A stretch of DNA of 64,000 nt. Source: Rhizobium rhizoryzae. GTDB lineage: Bacteria > Pseudomonadota > Alphaproteobacteria > Rhizobiales > Rhizobiaceae. The notes under the pieces are model-generated. The model saw only the letters and a list, made by a program, of their open reading frames with translations. It did not search any database and had not been told where the DNA came from. Location of the stretch: the NCBI RefSeq assembly GCF_011046895.1, contig NZ_CP049249.1, positions 1,088,501 to 1,152,500 of the forward strand, in the 5' to 3' direction. A program made the translations under genes and the position numbers. Below are positions 9,434 to 17,245 of this stretch, one piece after another. How positions within the stretch are numbered: position 1 is the first letter of the stretch; every line of letters begins with the position of its first letter.

Positions 9434-9949
9434 TCATTCAAGGACATGGCGGTAAACGATCTGCCAGTCCTTGATGGGGATGGATTGAGCCGAAGCTGTG
9501 ACCACAACTTCCGTGAAGCGGATCACTTTGCCGGTCAGGCGGGTACTGAGATCCGCGATCGGTGCCGCTTTCTGCTCTTCGGTCACGCCGTAAGCGAGCG
9601 AAATATGTGGCATGAAGCTTTCCACTTCGCCGCGCTCAAAGGCTTTCACCGCCCGCGTCTTCAGGCCGATAAGAGGACCGGCAGCGTCAAAACCTGCAAA
9701 GAGCGAGCGGAAAAACAGCGGCAAACCGTCGACGCGATTGATCTTCGCCTCAAACGAAGTCTGTCCGGCGAAATGATGGCTCAGCACCGCCGCCAGATCA
9801 TCCCGCGACCGCGGCATGTCTTCCATAAGGGTCAGATGAGGGCAGAATGATTCAGTATCGAAGCGCTCAGACAGATCATCGACGATCGCTTGAAAGAATT
9901 GCAGGTCGTCTGCGGCAGGCATCAGCCAGATCGAGTGCCATTCGCTCAT
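9434..9949 (-). CDS. 2H phosphoesterase, cyclic-phosphodiesterase-like
   Basis: This 171-residue protein carries the two catalytic histidine tetrapeptides of the 2H superfamily: H38-L-T near CPHLTL and H115-I-S in FMPHISLAYG. The spacing, the central VDGLPLFFRSLFAGFD segment and the tail ending in DWQIVYRHVLE resemble plant and yeast cyclic phosphodiesterases, which open 1'',2''- or 2',3'-cyclic phosphates, more than the RNA-ligase branch (LigT). Its start overlaps the stop of the LacI gene by four bases, making it the last gene of an ABC importer operon. A role in opening an imported cyclic phosphate is inferred. Confidence 0.75.
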   Translation of the reverse strand: MSEWHSIWLMPAADDLQFFQAIVDDLSERFDTESFCPHLTLMEDMPRSRDDLAAVLSHHFAGQTSFEAKINRVDGLPLFFRSLFAGFDAAGPLIGLKTRAVKAFERGEVESFMPHISLAYGVTEEQKAAPIADLSTRLTGKVIRFTEVVVTASAQSIPIKDWQIVYRHVLE

Positions 9950-11016
9950 TCGGCTTCGTTTCCTTTTGAAGGTTCTGGTTTTTTCCCGGGCAAGGGTCGG
10001 ACCGTCTCGCGGACGACCAGTGGCAGATCGAGTTGCGAGACGATCGGCGCCGCGGTCGGTTCCTTCAGCCGTTGCTCCAGAACCTGCAAGATCTCCCGCG
10101 CCTGCCGCTCCGCATTCTGCTGGAAGGTGGTCAGCCGGTAGGCGCCCCAGCGGGCCTGCGGTACGTCATCGAGACCGATGACCGACAGATCGGCCGGGAT
10201 CGAGAGCCCCAGCATGTCGCGGGCATAATCCATTAGTCCGAACGCCATGAGGTCGTTGACGCAGAAAACGCCTTCGATCTTGCGTTCCTTGGTCAGAAGC
10301 AGTGATGCTGCCAGCGTTCCACCATCGTAATTGGTTCGCTCGGCCCGCTCTACATGAACTTCGAGTCCGAGGTCCCTTGCCTTGCGCGTGTAAGCCTCTT
10401 CGCGTTCCACAAGGTTGGGGCTGCCAACGGCGGACGTTACAAGGCCGATGCGCCGCATGCCTCGCGCGGCGAAAAGGTCCACCGCCGTTTCTGCTGCCAG
10501 CGCGTTGTTGATGCGGATGTGGTCCGGCCCAACTTCGCTTCGGCCAACGGCGATCAGCGGCTGACCGTTGCGTTGTGCGAGATCGACAAACGCCTTGGAT
10601 GGCATGCCGGAAAGAATGATCGTGGCTTCCGCCCGGTAGCGCAGGAGGGTTGCATGCGAGGCGCGGCCTGCTTCTGTCTGATCGGTTGTGATCAGCACCG
10701 GAACCCTGCCGCTTTCGATCAGGAGGCGCGAAAGGGCAGCGATCTGCTGCGAACGGAACGGCGTTTCCGCATCGGAGGCGATCATACCGATCAATTGGCT
10801 GCGGTTGGCCAGCAGTCCGCGCGCCAGATCATTGACCTGATAGCCAAGCTCTTCAGCTGCCCGGAGCACCTTCTCTCGCGTCGCAGGCGAGACGCTGGCT
10901 CCGTGCGTGAAGGTGCGGGAAACGGCAGAGCGCGAGACACCTGCACGTTGTGCGACTTCATGCGCACTGATGAAGCGCGGCAACTCCATTTCATCTGTGC
11001 CGTTTTTCTCTGCCAT
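9946..11016 (-). CDS. LacI-family transcriptional regulator
   Basis: This 356-residue repressor has an N-terminal helix-turn-helix (SAHEVAQRAGVSRSAVSRTF), a hinge helix near VNDLARGLLANRS, and a periplasmic-binding-protein-like sensor domain. It lies inside the ABC operon: its start shares a base with the stop of the permease gene and its stop overlaps the phosphoesterase start. It is therefore made together with the transporter. It is my preferred candidate to bind the TGCACAGCTGTGCA operators at 15099 and 15996, because the other LacI gene nearby has its own adjacent operator. Confidence 0.85.
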   Translation of the reverse strand: MAEKNGTDEMELPRFISAHEVAQRAGVSRSAVSRTFTHGASVSPATREKVLRAAEELGYQVNDLARGLLANRSQLIGMIASDAETPFRSQQIAALSRLLIESGRVPVLITTDQTEAGRASHATLLRYRAEATIILSGMPSKAFVDLAQRNGQPLIAVGRSEVGPDHIRINNALAAETAVDLFAARGMRRIGLVTSAVGSPNLVEREEAYTRKARDLGLEVHVERAERTNYDGGTLAASLLLTKERKIEGVFCVNDLMAFGLMDYARDMLGLSIPADLSVIGLDDVPQARWGAYRLTTFQQNAERQAREILQVLEQRLKEPTAAPIVSQLDLPLVVRETVRPLPGKKPEPSKGNEAE

Positions 11017-11831
11017 TACCGGCCCACCTTGGAAAGCACATCCGCCCGCAGGAAGCGTTCAATGACCAGCATGAACGCAATCGACGGAATAAGTAGGATG
11101 AGAGCGGTGATAGAAGCAATCTGATAGTTACCGCCGGAGCTTGCCGTATAGAGCAGGAGCGGCAGGGTGGAGATATCCGGCGCGCCCACGAAATAGGTGC
11201 CGGTAAACTCGTCGAGCGATTCCAGAAACACGAAGACGGCGCTGGCGAGAAGGCCGGGTGCCGCAATCGGCAAGGTGACATCCCGAAAAGTACGCATCGC
11301 CGAGGCGCCCATGGAGCGAGCAGCTTCTTCCAACTCGCGGTCGATGGCGGAAAATGCAGCTGTTGCGATCCAAACCGCATAGACCAGCCCGTGGGTGACA
11401 TGCACCAGCACGACGCCGATGACTGTTCCATTCAAACCAAACTGGTAGAAAATACGGGCAATATTTACGTAGACCGGCAGGTTAGGGAAGGCTTGCGGTA
11501 TAAGGAGGATAAGCAGGATAAGACCGCGTAGCGGCAACTTCAGGCGCGCCAGGGCATAACCCGCCGGTATCGCGAGACCGATGGAGAGCACCACGGTCAG
11601 GCTGGCGATGAGAATGCTCATCAACAGGGAGCCCGTTGCGTTACCGCGCGGTGAGAATACGTTCACCCAATAGGAAAATCCGTATTGCAGCGGCAGCGCA
11701 TGGGGGAAATACCACTTCTCTGCGATAGCCCAAAGCAGCAGGTTCGTCAGCGGCCCGAAGATCGCGAAGGCGAGAAGGCCAAGGCCCAGCGCACGCGGTA
11801 TCCACTTCAGATCGATCATGAGCGTTTTCAT
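11016..11831 (-). CDS. ABC transporter permease (PotC-like)
   Basis: This 271-residue inner-membrane permease has about six helices and the EAA loop DRELEEAARSMGASAMRTFRD. It resembles the spermidine/putrescine and iron/2-aminoethylphosphonate group of permeases rather than CUT1 sugar permeases. The start overlaps the upstream permease stop by four bases (ATGA). It works with the permease at 11828-12649, the ATPase at 13994 and the binding protein at 12740. Confidence 0.85.
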   Translation of the reverse strand: MKTLMIDLKWIPRALGLGLLAFAIFGPLTNLLLWAIAEKWYFPHALPLQYGFSYWVNVFSPRGNATGSLLMSILIASLTVVLSIGLAIPAGYALARLKLPLRGLILLILLIPQAFPNLPVYVNIARIFYQFGLNGTVIGVVLVHVTHGLVYAVWIATAAFSAIDRELEEAARSMGASAMRTFRDVTLPIAAPGLLASAVFVFLESLDEFTGTYFVGAPDISTLPLLLYTASSGGNYQIASITALILLIPSIAFMLVIERFLRADVLSKVGR

Positions 11832-12649
11832 CTGTGTTCCCTCATGGTTTGCCGCAGATAGATCCAGGCCACAAGACTGGTGGTGAGCAGCGAGATCACG
11901 CCAAGCGCGTTGGCCACGCCATAATCACCATAGGCATTGATGCGGAAAGCCATGCTTGCGGTTATCATTGTCGGGGACTGTGCGTTGATCATCAACGGTA
12001 CCGAAAGCACCGACATCATCGTGACGAAGCTGAGAATGAGCCCGACCATAAGCGTTGGCAAAACCTGTGGCAGGATGATTTCGATGAGAATTCGCAGGCG
12101 TCCTGCACCCAGATTACGCGCAGACTCGATCATTGAACGATCCAGCGAGGCCATGGCACCCGCCAGCAGCAGCGTGACGAATGGCGTCTGTTTCCAGACG
12201 AAGGCGATCACAATGCCGCGCCAGTCCAGAAAGCTCATGGTTTGCAGTGGTGTCACCAGACCGGTTTCGATCAGCATGCTGTTCATCAGGCCGTTCTTCG
12301 CGAGAAAGGTTCGCAGGATCTGGCCGACCACGATGAAAGGCACGAAAAGCGGCCAGCGATAGAGCCAGCGCAGGATGGCAACAGCCTTCGGATTGGAGCC
12401 CAGCGTCAGGTATCCGCCAATCGCCACAGAGCAGAGGCCGATCAACGCCGCCGAAAGCGAAACGATGACGATCGTGAACAGGATATCGCTGCTGTAAAGC
12501 TCGAAGGCTTTGTAGAAATTGGCGAAGCCGAAGCTCCCGTCCGCGTTGAACGCGCCCGTGACCGAGCTTGCAAGCGGCACGATGAACAGAAGCAACACGA
12601 TGATGAGGGCGGGCGTGACCAGCAGCAGCCCGATCAATGGTAATGGCAT
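11828..12649 (-). CDS. ABC transporter permease (PotB-like)
   Basis: This 273-residue permease begins with a strongly hydrophobic segment (LIGLLLVTPALIIVLLLFIV) and carries an EAA loop, SMIESARNLGAGRLRILIEI. About six membrane helices are expected. A 90-base gap with a perfect hairpin separates it from the binding-protein gene upstream. Translational overlap with the next permease shows they are made as a pair. Confidence 0.85.
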   Translation of the reverse strand: MPLPLIGLLLVTPALIIVLLLFIVPLASSVTGAFNADGSFGFANFYKAFELYSSDILFTIVIVSLSAALIGLCSVAIGGYLTLGSNPKAVAILRWLYRWPLFVPFIVVGQILRTFLAKNGLMNSMLIETGLVTPLQTMSFLDWRGIVIAFVWKQTPFVTLLLAGAMASLDRSMIESARNLGAGRLRILIEIILPQVLPTLMVGLILSFVTMMSVLSVPLMINAQSPTMITASMAFRINAYGDYGVANALGVISLLTTSLVAWIYLRQTMREHR

Positions 12650-12700
12650 GAGGGATCACCCGGCATGGAGAGGTGAGCGAGTTTTGTCGCCTGGAAAAGT

Positions 12701-12728
12701 GAGGATGCGGGACTGAACCCGCATCCTC
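12701..12728 (-). terminator. stem-loop between binding-protein and permease genes
   Basis: GAGGATGCGGG (12701-12711) pairs perfectly with CCCGCATCCTC (12718-12728) around a six-base loop. On the minus strand it follows the binding-protein stop and precedes the permease start; after the stem comes ACTTTTCC, a weak T run. It probably stabilises the upstream message or partly terminates. Confidence 0.6.
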
Positions 12729-12739
12729 CTAAGGATTGG

Positions 12740-13873
12740 TCAGTTTCCGACCTGACGCTCGTAGGCTTCGAGGATCGCCTTGTTATAGGGAGCAATCGGG
12801 AAAGCCTTGCCGTTCTTGGCGAGATCATCCGGGGAAATATCAGTGAAGAGCTTTTCCCAGGTTGCCTTGTCGAGCTTGGCCTGCACGTGCTGCGCATCAA
12901 TGCCCGGATACCAGTTGAAGCGTTCCACGATACCCTTGGCCTGGACTTCCGGGCTGGTGGCAAGGTTGACGAACTTCTCGGCCAGATCCTTGTGCGGGGC
13001 CTTGGCAGGAATGGTGTAATGCATGGGCTGGCCCGGCATGCCCGGCGCAGGCAGCACGAGTTTCATGTCCGGCGGCAACTGGCCCTTGGCCTTCCAGGAA
13101 TAGAACATGTCGACCCAAACCGGACCAATGGCGATTTCGCCACGGCTCAGCATGTCCAGAGTGCCGGCATTACCGGGCGTCAGGGTCGCGTTCGTCGTGA
13201 AATCCTTCAGCTTGTTGAAGGAATCGTTCCATTTTGCAGCCTGTGCCGCATCGAACGGGCCGTTCTGAAGTTTGTCGGCATCGCCGCCGAAAGCGTAGAT
13301 CCAGCCCATGACGAAGCTCACGCCCGATGCGCCGCCCTTGATGCCGTTATAGCCAAACTGCTTGGGGTTCTTCTTGGCCCAGGCAACAAGCTCTTCGTAG
13401 CTCTTTGGCGGATTTGGAACGAGGACGGGGTTATAAGCAAGTGCGGTCTGGCTGTTGAACATCGGCATGACATAGCCGTCAACATTGGTGCCGAGCGCCA
13501 TCTTGGCATTGGCGCGCGTCACAAGAGCACCGCTTTCGATCTTACCACGGTACTTTTCCAGATAGCTCTTTTCGACCATCGGGCCGACGAACTTCTCATG
13601 CACCACGGCAACGTCTGCATCCCATGTCTGTACATTAGCCTGCGCCTGCGCATCGAAACGCTCAAGGATCTTCTGCGAGCCTGCATCGCCGGGGCCGGTT
13701 CCGACAGCGCGAACCTTGACGCCCGGGTTCTGCTTTTCGAACATTGGTCCGAGAAACTCGTTGATGTAATCAACCATGTTCTGGTCACCCGCCGTCATGA
13801 CAGTCAGTTCCTGCGCCATGAGCGGCGAGGTGCTGAGGCCGAGCGCCAGGATTGAATACGCTACTTTCTTCAT
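12740..13873 (-). CDS. periplasmic solute-binding protein of ABC importer
   Basis: This 377-residue binding protein starts MKKVAYSILALGLSTSPLMAQ, a Sec signal peptide with cleavage after MAQ or nearby. ATG at 13873 has GGGAGG upstream on the minus strand; longer in-frame starts would lose the signal peptide. The mature part (ELTVMTAGDQNMVDYINEFL) fits the extracellular solute-binding family 1/8 group used with PotB/PotC-type permeases. The ligand is unknown; the flanking phosphatase and phosphodiesterase point to a phosphate ester. Confidence 0.85.
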   Translation of the reverse strand: MKKVAYSILALGLSTSPLMAQELTVMTAGDQNMVDYINEFLGPMFEKQNPGVKVRAVGTGPGDAGSQKILERFDAQAQANVQTWDADVAVVHEKFVGPMVEKSYLEKYRGKIESGALVTRANAKMALGTNVDGYVMPMFNSQTALAYNPVLVPNPPKSYEELVAWAKKNPKQFGYNGIKGGASGVSFVMGWIYAFGGDADKLQNGPFDAAQAAKWNDSFNKLKDFTTNATLTPGNAGTLDMLSRGEIAIGPVWVDMFYSWKAKGQLPPDMKLVLPAPGMPGQPMHYTIPAKAPHKDLAEKFVNLATSPEVQAKGIVERFNWYPGIDAQHVQAKLDKATWEKLFTDISPDDLAKNGKAFPIAPYNKAILEAYERQVGN

Positions 13874-13946
13874 TGCAACCTCCCTTTGGGGTTTTGTTGT
13901 CCAAGGCAATGCAGGCCCGTTCATGTACGCCGGAGCCCGGGTTGAA

Positions 13947-13984
13947 CGGCGGATAGGCATCCGCCGGTCGGAGCGTTCGCTCCG
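13947..13984 (-). repeat. two adjacent hairpins between ATPase and binding-protein genes
   Basis: CGGCGGAT (13947-13954) pairs with ATCCGCCG (13959-13966), and CGGAGCG (13969-13975) with CGCTCCG (13978-13984). They lie in the 120-base gap between the ATPase stop and the binding-protein start. They may set relative expression of the two genes or stabilise mRNA ends. Confidence 0.4.
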
Positions 13985-13993
13985 TCTTCCCCT

Positions 13994-15073
13994 TCAGTTG
14001 GGGGGAAAGATGTAAAGCCGATCTTCCGGAATGCGCATTTCGACCTCCGCTCCGTCTTCGAAGCGGGTGTGCGAATCCACGATCACGGTACGGTCGCCGA
14101 TATGGATGACATGCCGCCAGATGCCGCCCGGATAGCTGACTTGCTCGACATGTCCGTGAAGCAGAAGGTGAGGCTGCCCGGATGTATGGCTGTGATCCCC
14201 TTTGGCAGAAAGCGTGATGGCCTCGCTGCGGAACCTGGCGATTGCTGCACCCGTGGAAAGCTCTCTGCCGGCTTTCGAAAATGAGGCGGGACCATTGTAG
14301 TGGCCTTCCTTCACATCCACCGCTTCGCCGTGCACCACGATATCGAGATCGATCAGGTTCTCGGCGCCCATGAAGGCTGCAACGAAGGCTGAATTCGGCC
14401 TGTTGTAAACCTCGAGCGGTGAGCCAACCTGCGCGATTTCCCCGGCATTCAGGATGACGATCCTGTCGGCCATCACCATGGCTTCCTCACGATCATGCGT
14501 CACGTGGACGGCTGTGATCCCGAGGCGACGCTGGAGGGCGCTGATCTCGTGGCGAACTGTCAGTCGAATGCGGGCATCAAGGTTGGAAAGCGGTTCATCC
14601 AGCAACAGAATTTCCGGATTGATTGCTAAGGCCCGCCCCAGCGCCACGCGCTGACGCTGTCCCCCGGAAAGCTCTCCCGGCTTGCGATGGCCAAGTGCAT
14701 CAAGGCCCAGAAGCCCCTTCATCTCATCGATGCGTTTTTTCGCGATGCTGGTTTCGGTGCGCCGGAGTTTTAGGCCATAGCCGATGTTCTGGTCCACTGT
14801 CATATGTGGCCAGAGAGCGTAGGACTGGAACACCAGCGCCATGCCCCGCTTGTCAGGCGGAAGGCGGGTGACATCCTTGCCGTCGATGGAAATCGTGCCA
14901 TGCGTTGGCGTGTTGAAACCCGCAACCGTTCGCAGCAATGTTGTTTTGCCGCAGCCCGACGAGCCCAACAGCGCAACGAATTCGCCCTTATTGACGGACA
15001 AATCAACCCCTTTGAGGATCTCTGTCTCGCCATAGCGAACGCGCGTCTGTGATATGTTCAAATAACCGCTCAT
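13994..15073 (-). CDS. ABC transporter ATP-binding protein (PotA/UgpC type)
   Basis: This 359-residue ATPase has Walker A (GSSGCGKTT), Q-loop (VFQSYALWPH), signature (LSGGQRQRVALGRA), Walker B (ILLLDEPLSNLDA) and H-loop (VTHDREEAM), then a TOBE-type C-terminal domain. The start at 15073 has AAGGAGG upstream; a longer frame begins 30 bases earlier without support. A palindromic operator lies 26 bases upstream of the start, so this is the first gene of the transporter operon running down to 9434. Confidence 0.88.
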   Translation of the reverse strand: MSGYLNISQTRVRYGETEILKGVDLSVNKGEFVALLGSSGCGKTTLLRTVAGFNTPTHGTISIDGKDVTRLPPDKRGMALVFQSYALWPHMTVDQNIGYGLKLRRTETSIAKKRIDEMKGLLGLDALGHRKPGELSGGQRQRVALGRALAINPEILLLDEPLSNLDARIRLTVRHEISALQRRLGITAVHVTHDREEAMVMADRIVILNAGEIAQVGSPLEVYNRPNSAFVAAFMGAENLIDLDIVVHGEAVDVKEGHYNGPASFSKAGRELSTGAAIARFRSEAITLSAKGDHSHTSGQPHLLLHGHVEQVSYPGGIWRHVIHIGDRTVIVDSHTRFEDGAEVEMRIPEDRLYIFPPN

Positions 15074-15098
15074 CCGTGCCTCCTTGTCACAGATAATA

Positions 15099-15112
15099 TG
15101 CACAGCTGTGCA
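15099..15112. promoter_or_regulatory. palindromic operator TGCACAGCTGTGCA before the ABC operon
   Basis: A perfect 14-bp palindrome lies in the 108-base gap between the phosphatase stop and the ATPase start. The same core recurs inside a longer perfect palindrome at 15996-16019 in front of the phosphatase gene. The size and symmetry fit a LacI-family operator. It predicts common control of phosphatase and importer. Confidence 0.65.
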
Positions 15113-15181
15113 ACAGTTTTGTGAATGCGCCGCGTAATTAGTGATGTCAGGCGATCCTCCTCGATTGCCCGATATCGGCGG

Positions 15182-15964
15182 CTATCCAGCTTTCAATGCG
15201 ATGCCGGTGGCCCGGCAAACAGCTTCAGCGAGGCGCGGGGTAACCGCCAGAACGGGACCACCGCGCAGGATCTTTTCAGGTCCTTCGAAAGAGCAGACGA
15301 GGCCGCCTGCTTCCTCGACCATCAGCAAGCCAGCAAGACAATCCCATGAGTTCATGTGCGCTTCAGCATAAGCGTCGTTGCGACCATCCGCGACGTAGGC
15401 GATGCCCAGCGCGCCGGAGCCGGCGCGGCGAACGTTGAAGCCCGCATCGATGAGATCTTCAAGCGATGAGAGATAGTCGCTTTTGGCGATTCTCGTGGAC
15501 CAGCCCAGCTCTACCGTCGCAGAACTTGCCTCGGAACGATCGGAAACCCAGATCGAAACGCCGTTGCATGTGGCACCGCGTCCGCGCTGTGCGAAATGGA
15601 GCTCTTTGAGAACCGGATTATAAATCGCGCCGATCTCGGTCACGCCGTCGACCACGTAGGCGATGGCAATACAGAAATGCGGAATGTTACGAGCGAAATT
15701 GGCCGTCCCGTCGATGGGGTCGACGACCCAAAGCTTTTCCCCGGAGGTGCCACCGCTTTCCTCACCGAAAAAGCCATCGTCCGGAAAGGCTTCCAGCAGT
15801 TGTTGCCGAAGGAACTCCTCGCAGCGACCATCTGTTTCGGTCAGATAATCCTGAGGCCCCTTCATCTGCGTCTGTCGCGCCTTGCCGTAACCGGCCAGTG
15901 CAATAGTGCCAGCCTCGACGATGATGCGACGGCAGAAGTCTGCCTTGTGGTCCAAGCTATCCAA
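15182..15964 (-). CDS. inositol-monophosphatase-family phosphatase
   Basis: This roughly 260-residue Mg2+-dependent phosphatase has the family motifs in order: GEESG, WVVDPIDGTANF (metal-binding aspartates) and NSWDCLAG near the C-terminus. It should release phosphate from a small alcohol phosphate such as inositol phosphate, but related members act on other sugars and nucleotides. I place the start at TTG 15964 because GGGAGG lies seven bases upstream. ATG codons at 15994 and 16024 are in frame, but the palindromic operator spans the first residues of the longest version. It sits between a LacI gene and the ABC operon. Confidence 0.8.
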   Translation of the reverse strand: MDSLDHKADFCRRIIVEAGTIALAGYGKARQTQMKGPQDYLTETDGRCEEFLRQQLLEAFPDDGFFGEESGGTSGEKLWVVDPIDGTANFARNIPHFCIAIAYVVDGVTEIGAIYNPVLKELHFAQRGRGATCNGVSIWVSDRSEASSATVELGWSTRIAKSDYLSSLEDLIDAGFNVRRAGSGALGIAYVADGRNDAYAEAHMNSWDCLAGLLMVEEAGGLVCSFEGPEKILRGGPVLAVTPRLAEAVCRATGIALKAG

Positions 15965-15995
15965 GTTTCGCCCTCCCAAGCGTCTCGGCCCCATG

Positions 15996-16019
15996 ATGCT
16001 TGCACAGCTGTGCAAGCAT
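15996..16019. promoter_or_regulatory. 24-bp perfect palindrome, operator of the phosphatase gene
   Basis: ATGCTTGCACAG is followed directly by its exact reverse complement, giving a perfect 24-bp palindrome in the gap between the LacI gene (stop 16050) and the phosphatase start (15964). Its centre TGCACAGCTGTGCA is identical to the site at 15099-15112. LacI-type regulators bind such sites. The likely partner is the LacI protein at 9946-11016. Confidence 0.7.
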
Positions 16020-16049
16020 GTCAATTGTTACGTAAGGATATTTGCAACT

Positions 16050-17072
16050 TCATCGCAAGGACGCGGAAAGCGGCTCACTGACGGAGCCCCGAACGATAAG
16101 ATCGGGAATAATCAGATGCTCGGTTGGCTCCTGCTCCGGCGTCTCGAGCATTGTCAGAAGCGATGCCATGGCTTGTTTGCCAATGGCTGAACGGGGCTGG
16201 CGGATGGTTGTCAGCGCCGGCTTGACATAGGTTGCCTGCGGTACATCGTCGAAACCGATGACCGAAAACTCCCTTGGAATGTCATAGCCGCGCGCCGCCA
16301 GGCCATTCATCACGCCCAGCGCCGTGGCATCGTTCACGCACATGAACGCGGTAGGCAGAGTGTCTCGCATGAAAAGCTGCTCGACTCCCAGTCGTCCGCT
16401 TTCGATTGTGCCATCGCCATCCAGAACCAGTCGGTTTTCCGGCGCAATGCGTGCCGCGTTCATCGCATCGTCAAAGCCCTGGCGGCGGCGCTGCTGGCCA
16501 AGGCGGGTCTTGCTGTCGCCAATGAAGGCAATGCGGCGGTGTCCAGCGGAAAGCAGATGTTCCGCAGCTTTGCGACCGCCTGCCTTGTCGTCCACACCAA
16601 CATAGGGGATCTTGCTGTCAAAAACCGGCTCGAAAACGGCGACTGAAGGCGGCAGTCGCTCCGCAAGTGCCTGATGACCAAACGGCTGGTGACCGGTAAA
16701 GAGCACAAGTCCCGCGGCCTGCCCGGAACTGACGAACTTCAGATACTCCAGCCCTCTTTCCGCATCGTTCTGGGTATGCCCGATGAGCACGCCATATCCG
16801 CTGGCTCTTGCCTCGTTTTCCAGTCCGATCAGGATCGAGGAGAAATTCGGATCGGCAATATCTGGCGCCAGCACCAGGATCATATTCGAGCGGCCCATTC
16901 GAAGCGACCGCGCCATGGCGTTTGTCGTGTAGCCGGTGATCGCAATAGCCTGGTTCACGCGCTGGCGGGTCGTCTTGGCAACTTTCTCCGGGGTGTGAAT
17001 GGCCCGGCTGACCGTCGCGATGGAAACATCCGCAAGCCGGGCGACATCCTCGATTGTTGCCGGATTGCTCAT
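16050..17072 (-). CDS. LacI-family transcriptional regulator
   Basis: This 340-residue repressor begins MSNPATIEDVARLADVSIATVSRAI, the canonical LacI helix-turn-helix, with a hinge around TTNAMARSLRMGRS and a ribose-binding-protein-like sensor domain. It is transcribed divergently from the CUT2 sugar ABC operon starting at 17246. The 173-base gap between them contains a double operator of LacI type (17167-17205). It most likely represses that operon and itself until the sugar binds. The phosphatase gene downstream is separated by its own operator. Confidence 0.88.
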   Translation of the reverse strand: MSNPATIEDVARLADVSIATVSRAIHTPEKVAKTTRQRVNQAIAITGYTTNAMARSLRMGRSNMILVLAPDIADPNFSSILIGLENEARASGYGVLIGHTQNDAERGLEYLKFVSSGQAAGLVLFTGHQPFGHQALAERLPPSVAVFEPVFDSKIPYVGVDDKAGGRKAAEHLLSAGHRRIAFIGDSKTRLGQQRRRQGFDDAMNAARIAPENRLVLDGDGTIESGRLGVEQLFMRDTLPTAFMCVNDATALGVMNGLAARGYDIPREFSVIGFDDVPQATYVKPALTTIRQPRSAIGKQAMASLLTMLETPEQEPTEHLIIPDLIVRGSVSEPLSASLR

Positions 17073-17166
17073 CGTTGCGGTACCCCATCACGCGTTAAAG
17101 CTCGACGTTACAGGTCTGTTCGCAAATGCGAAATGCTGAGATAGGTGAAATCCCCTGATATTGTGC

Positions 17167-17205
17167 GATGTAAACCTTTACATGATCGATGTAAAGGTTT
17201 ACATC
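17167..17205. promoter_or_regulatory. double LacI-type operator, nested palindrome
   Basis: Two 14-bp sites, TGTAAACCTTTACA (17169-17182) and TGTAAAGGTTTACA (17190-17203), lie 21 bp apart, two helical turns. Each is palindromic apart from its central CC or GG, and together they form one larger inverted repeat with 17-base arms around GATCG. They sit between the divergent LacI gene and the sugar ABC operon, about 40 bases before the ATPase start. Confidence 0.75.
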
Positions 17206-17245
17206 ATGGGTATATTAGCAGTTGAGGAGCTGCTGGGAGGGATGA

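Noticed and set aside
9434-9949. RNA 2',3'-cyclic phosphodiesterase (LigT/ThpR) of tRNA processing
   Set aside because: The spacing and flanking residues look closer to the cyclic-phosphodiesterase branch, and the gene is coupled to a LacI regulator in an ABC operon rather than to RNA genes.
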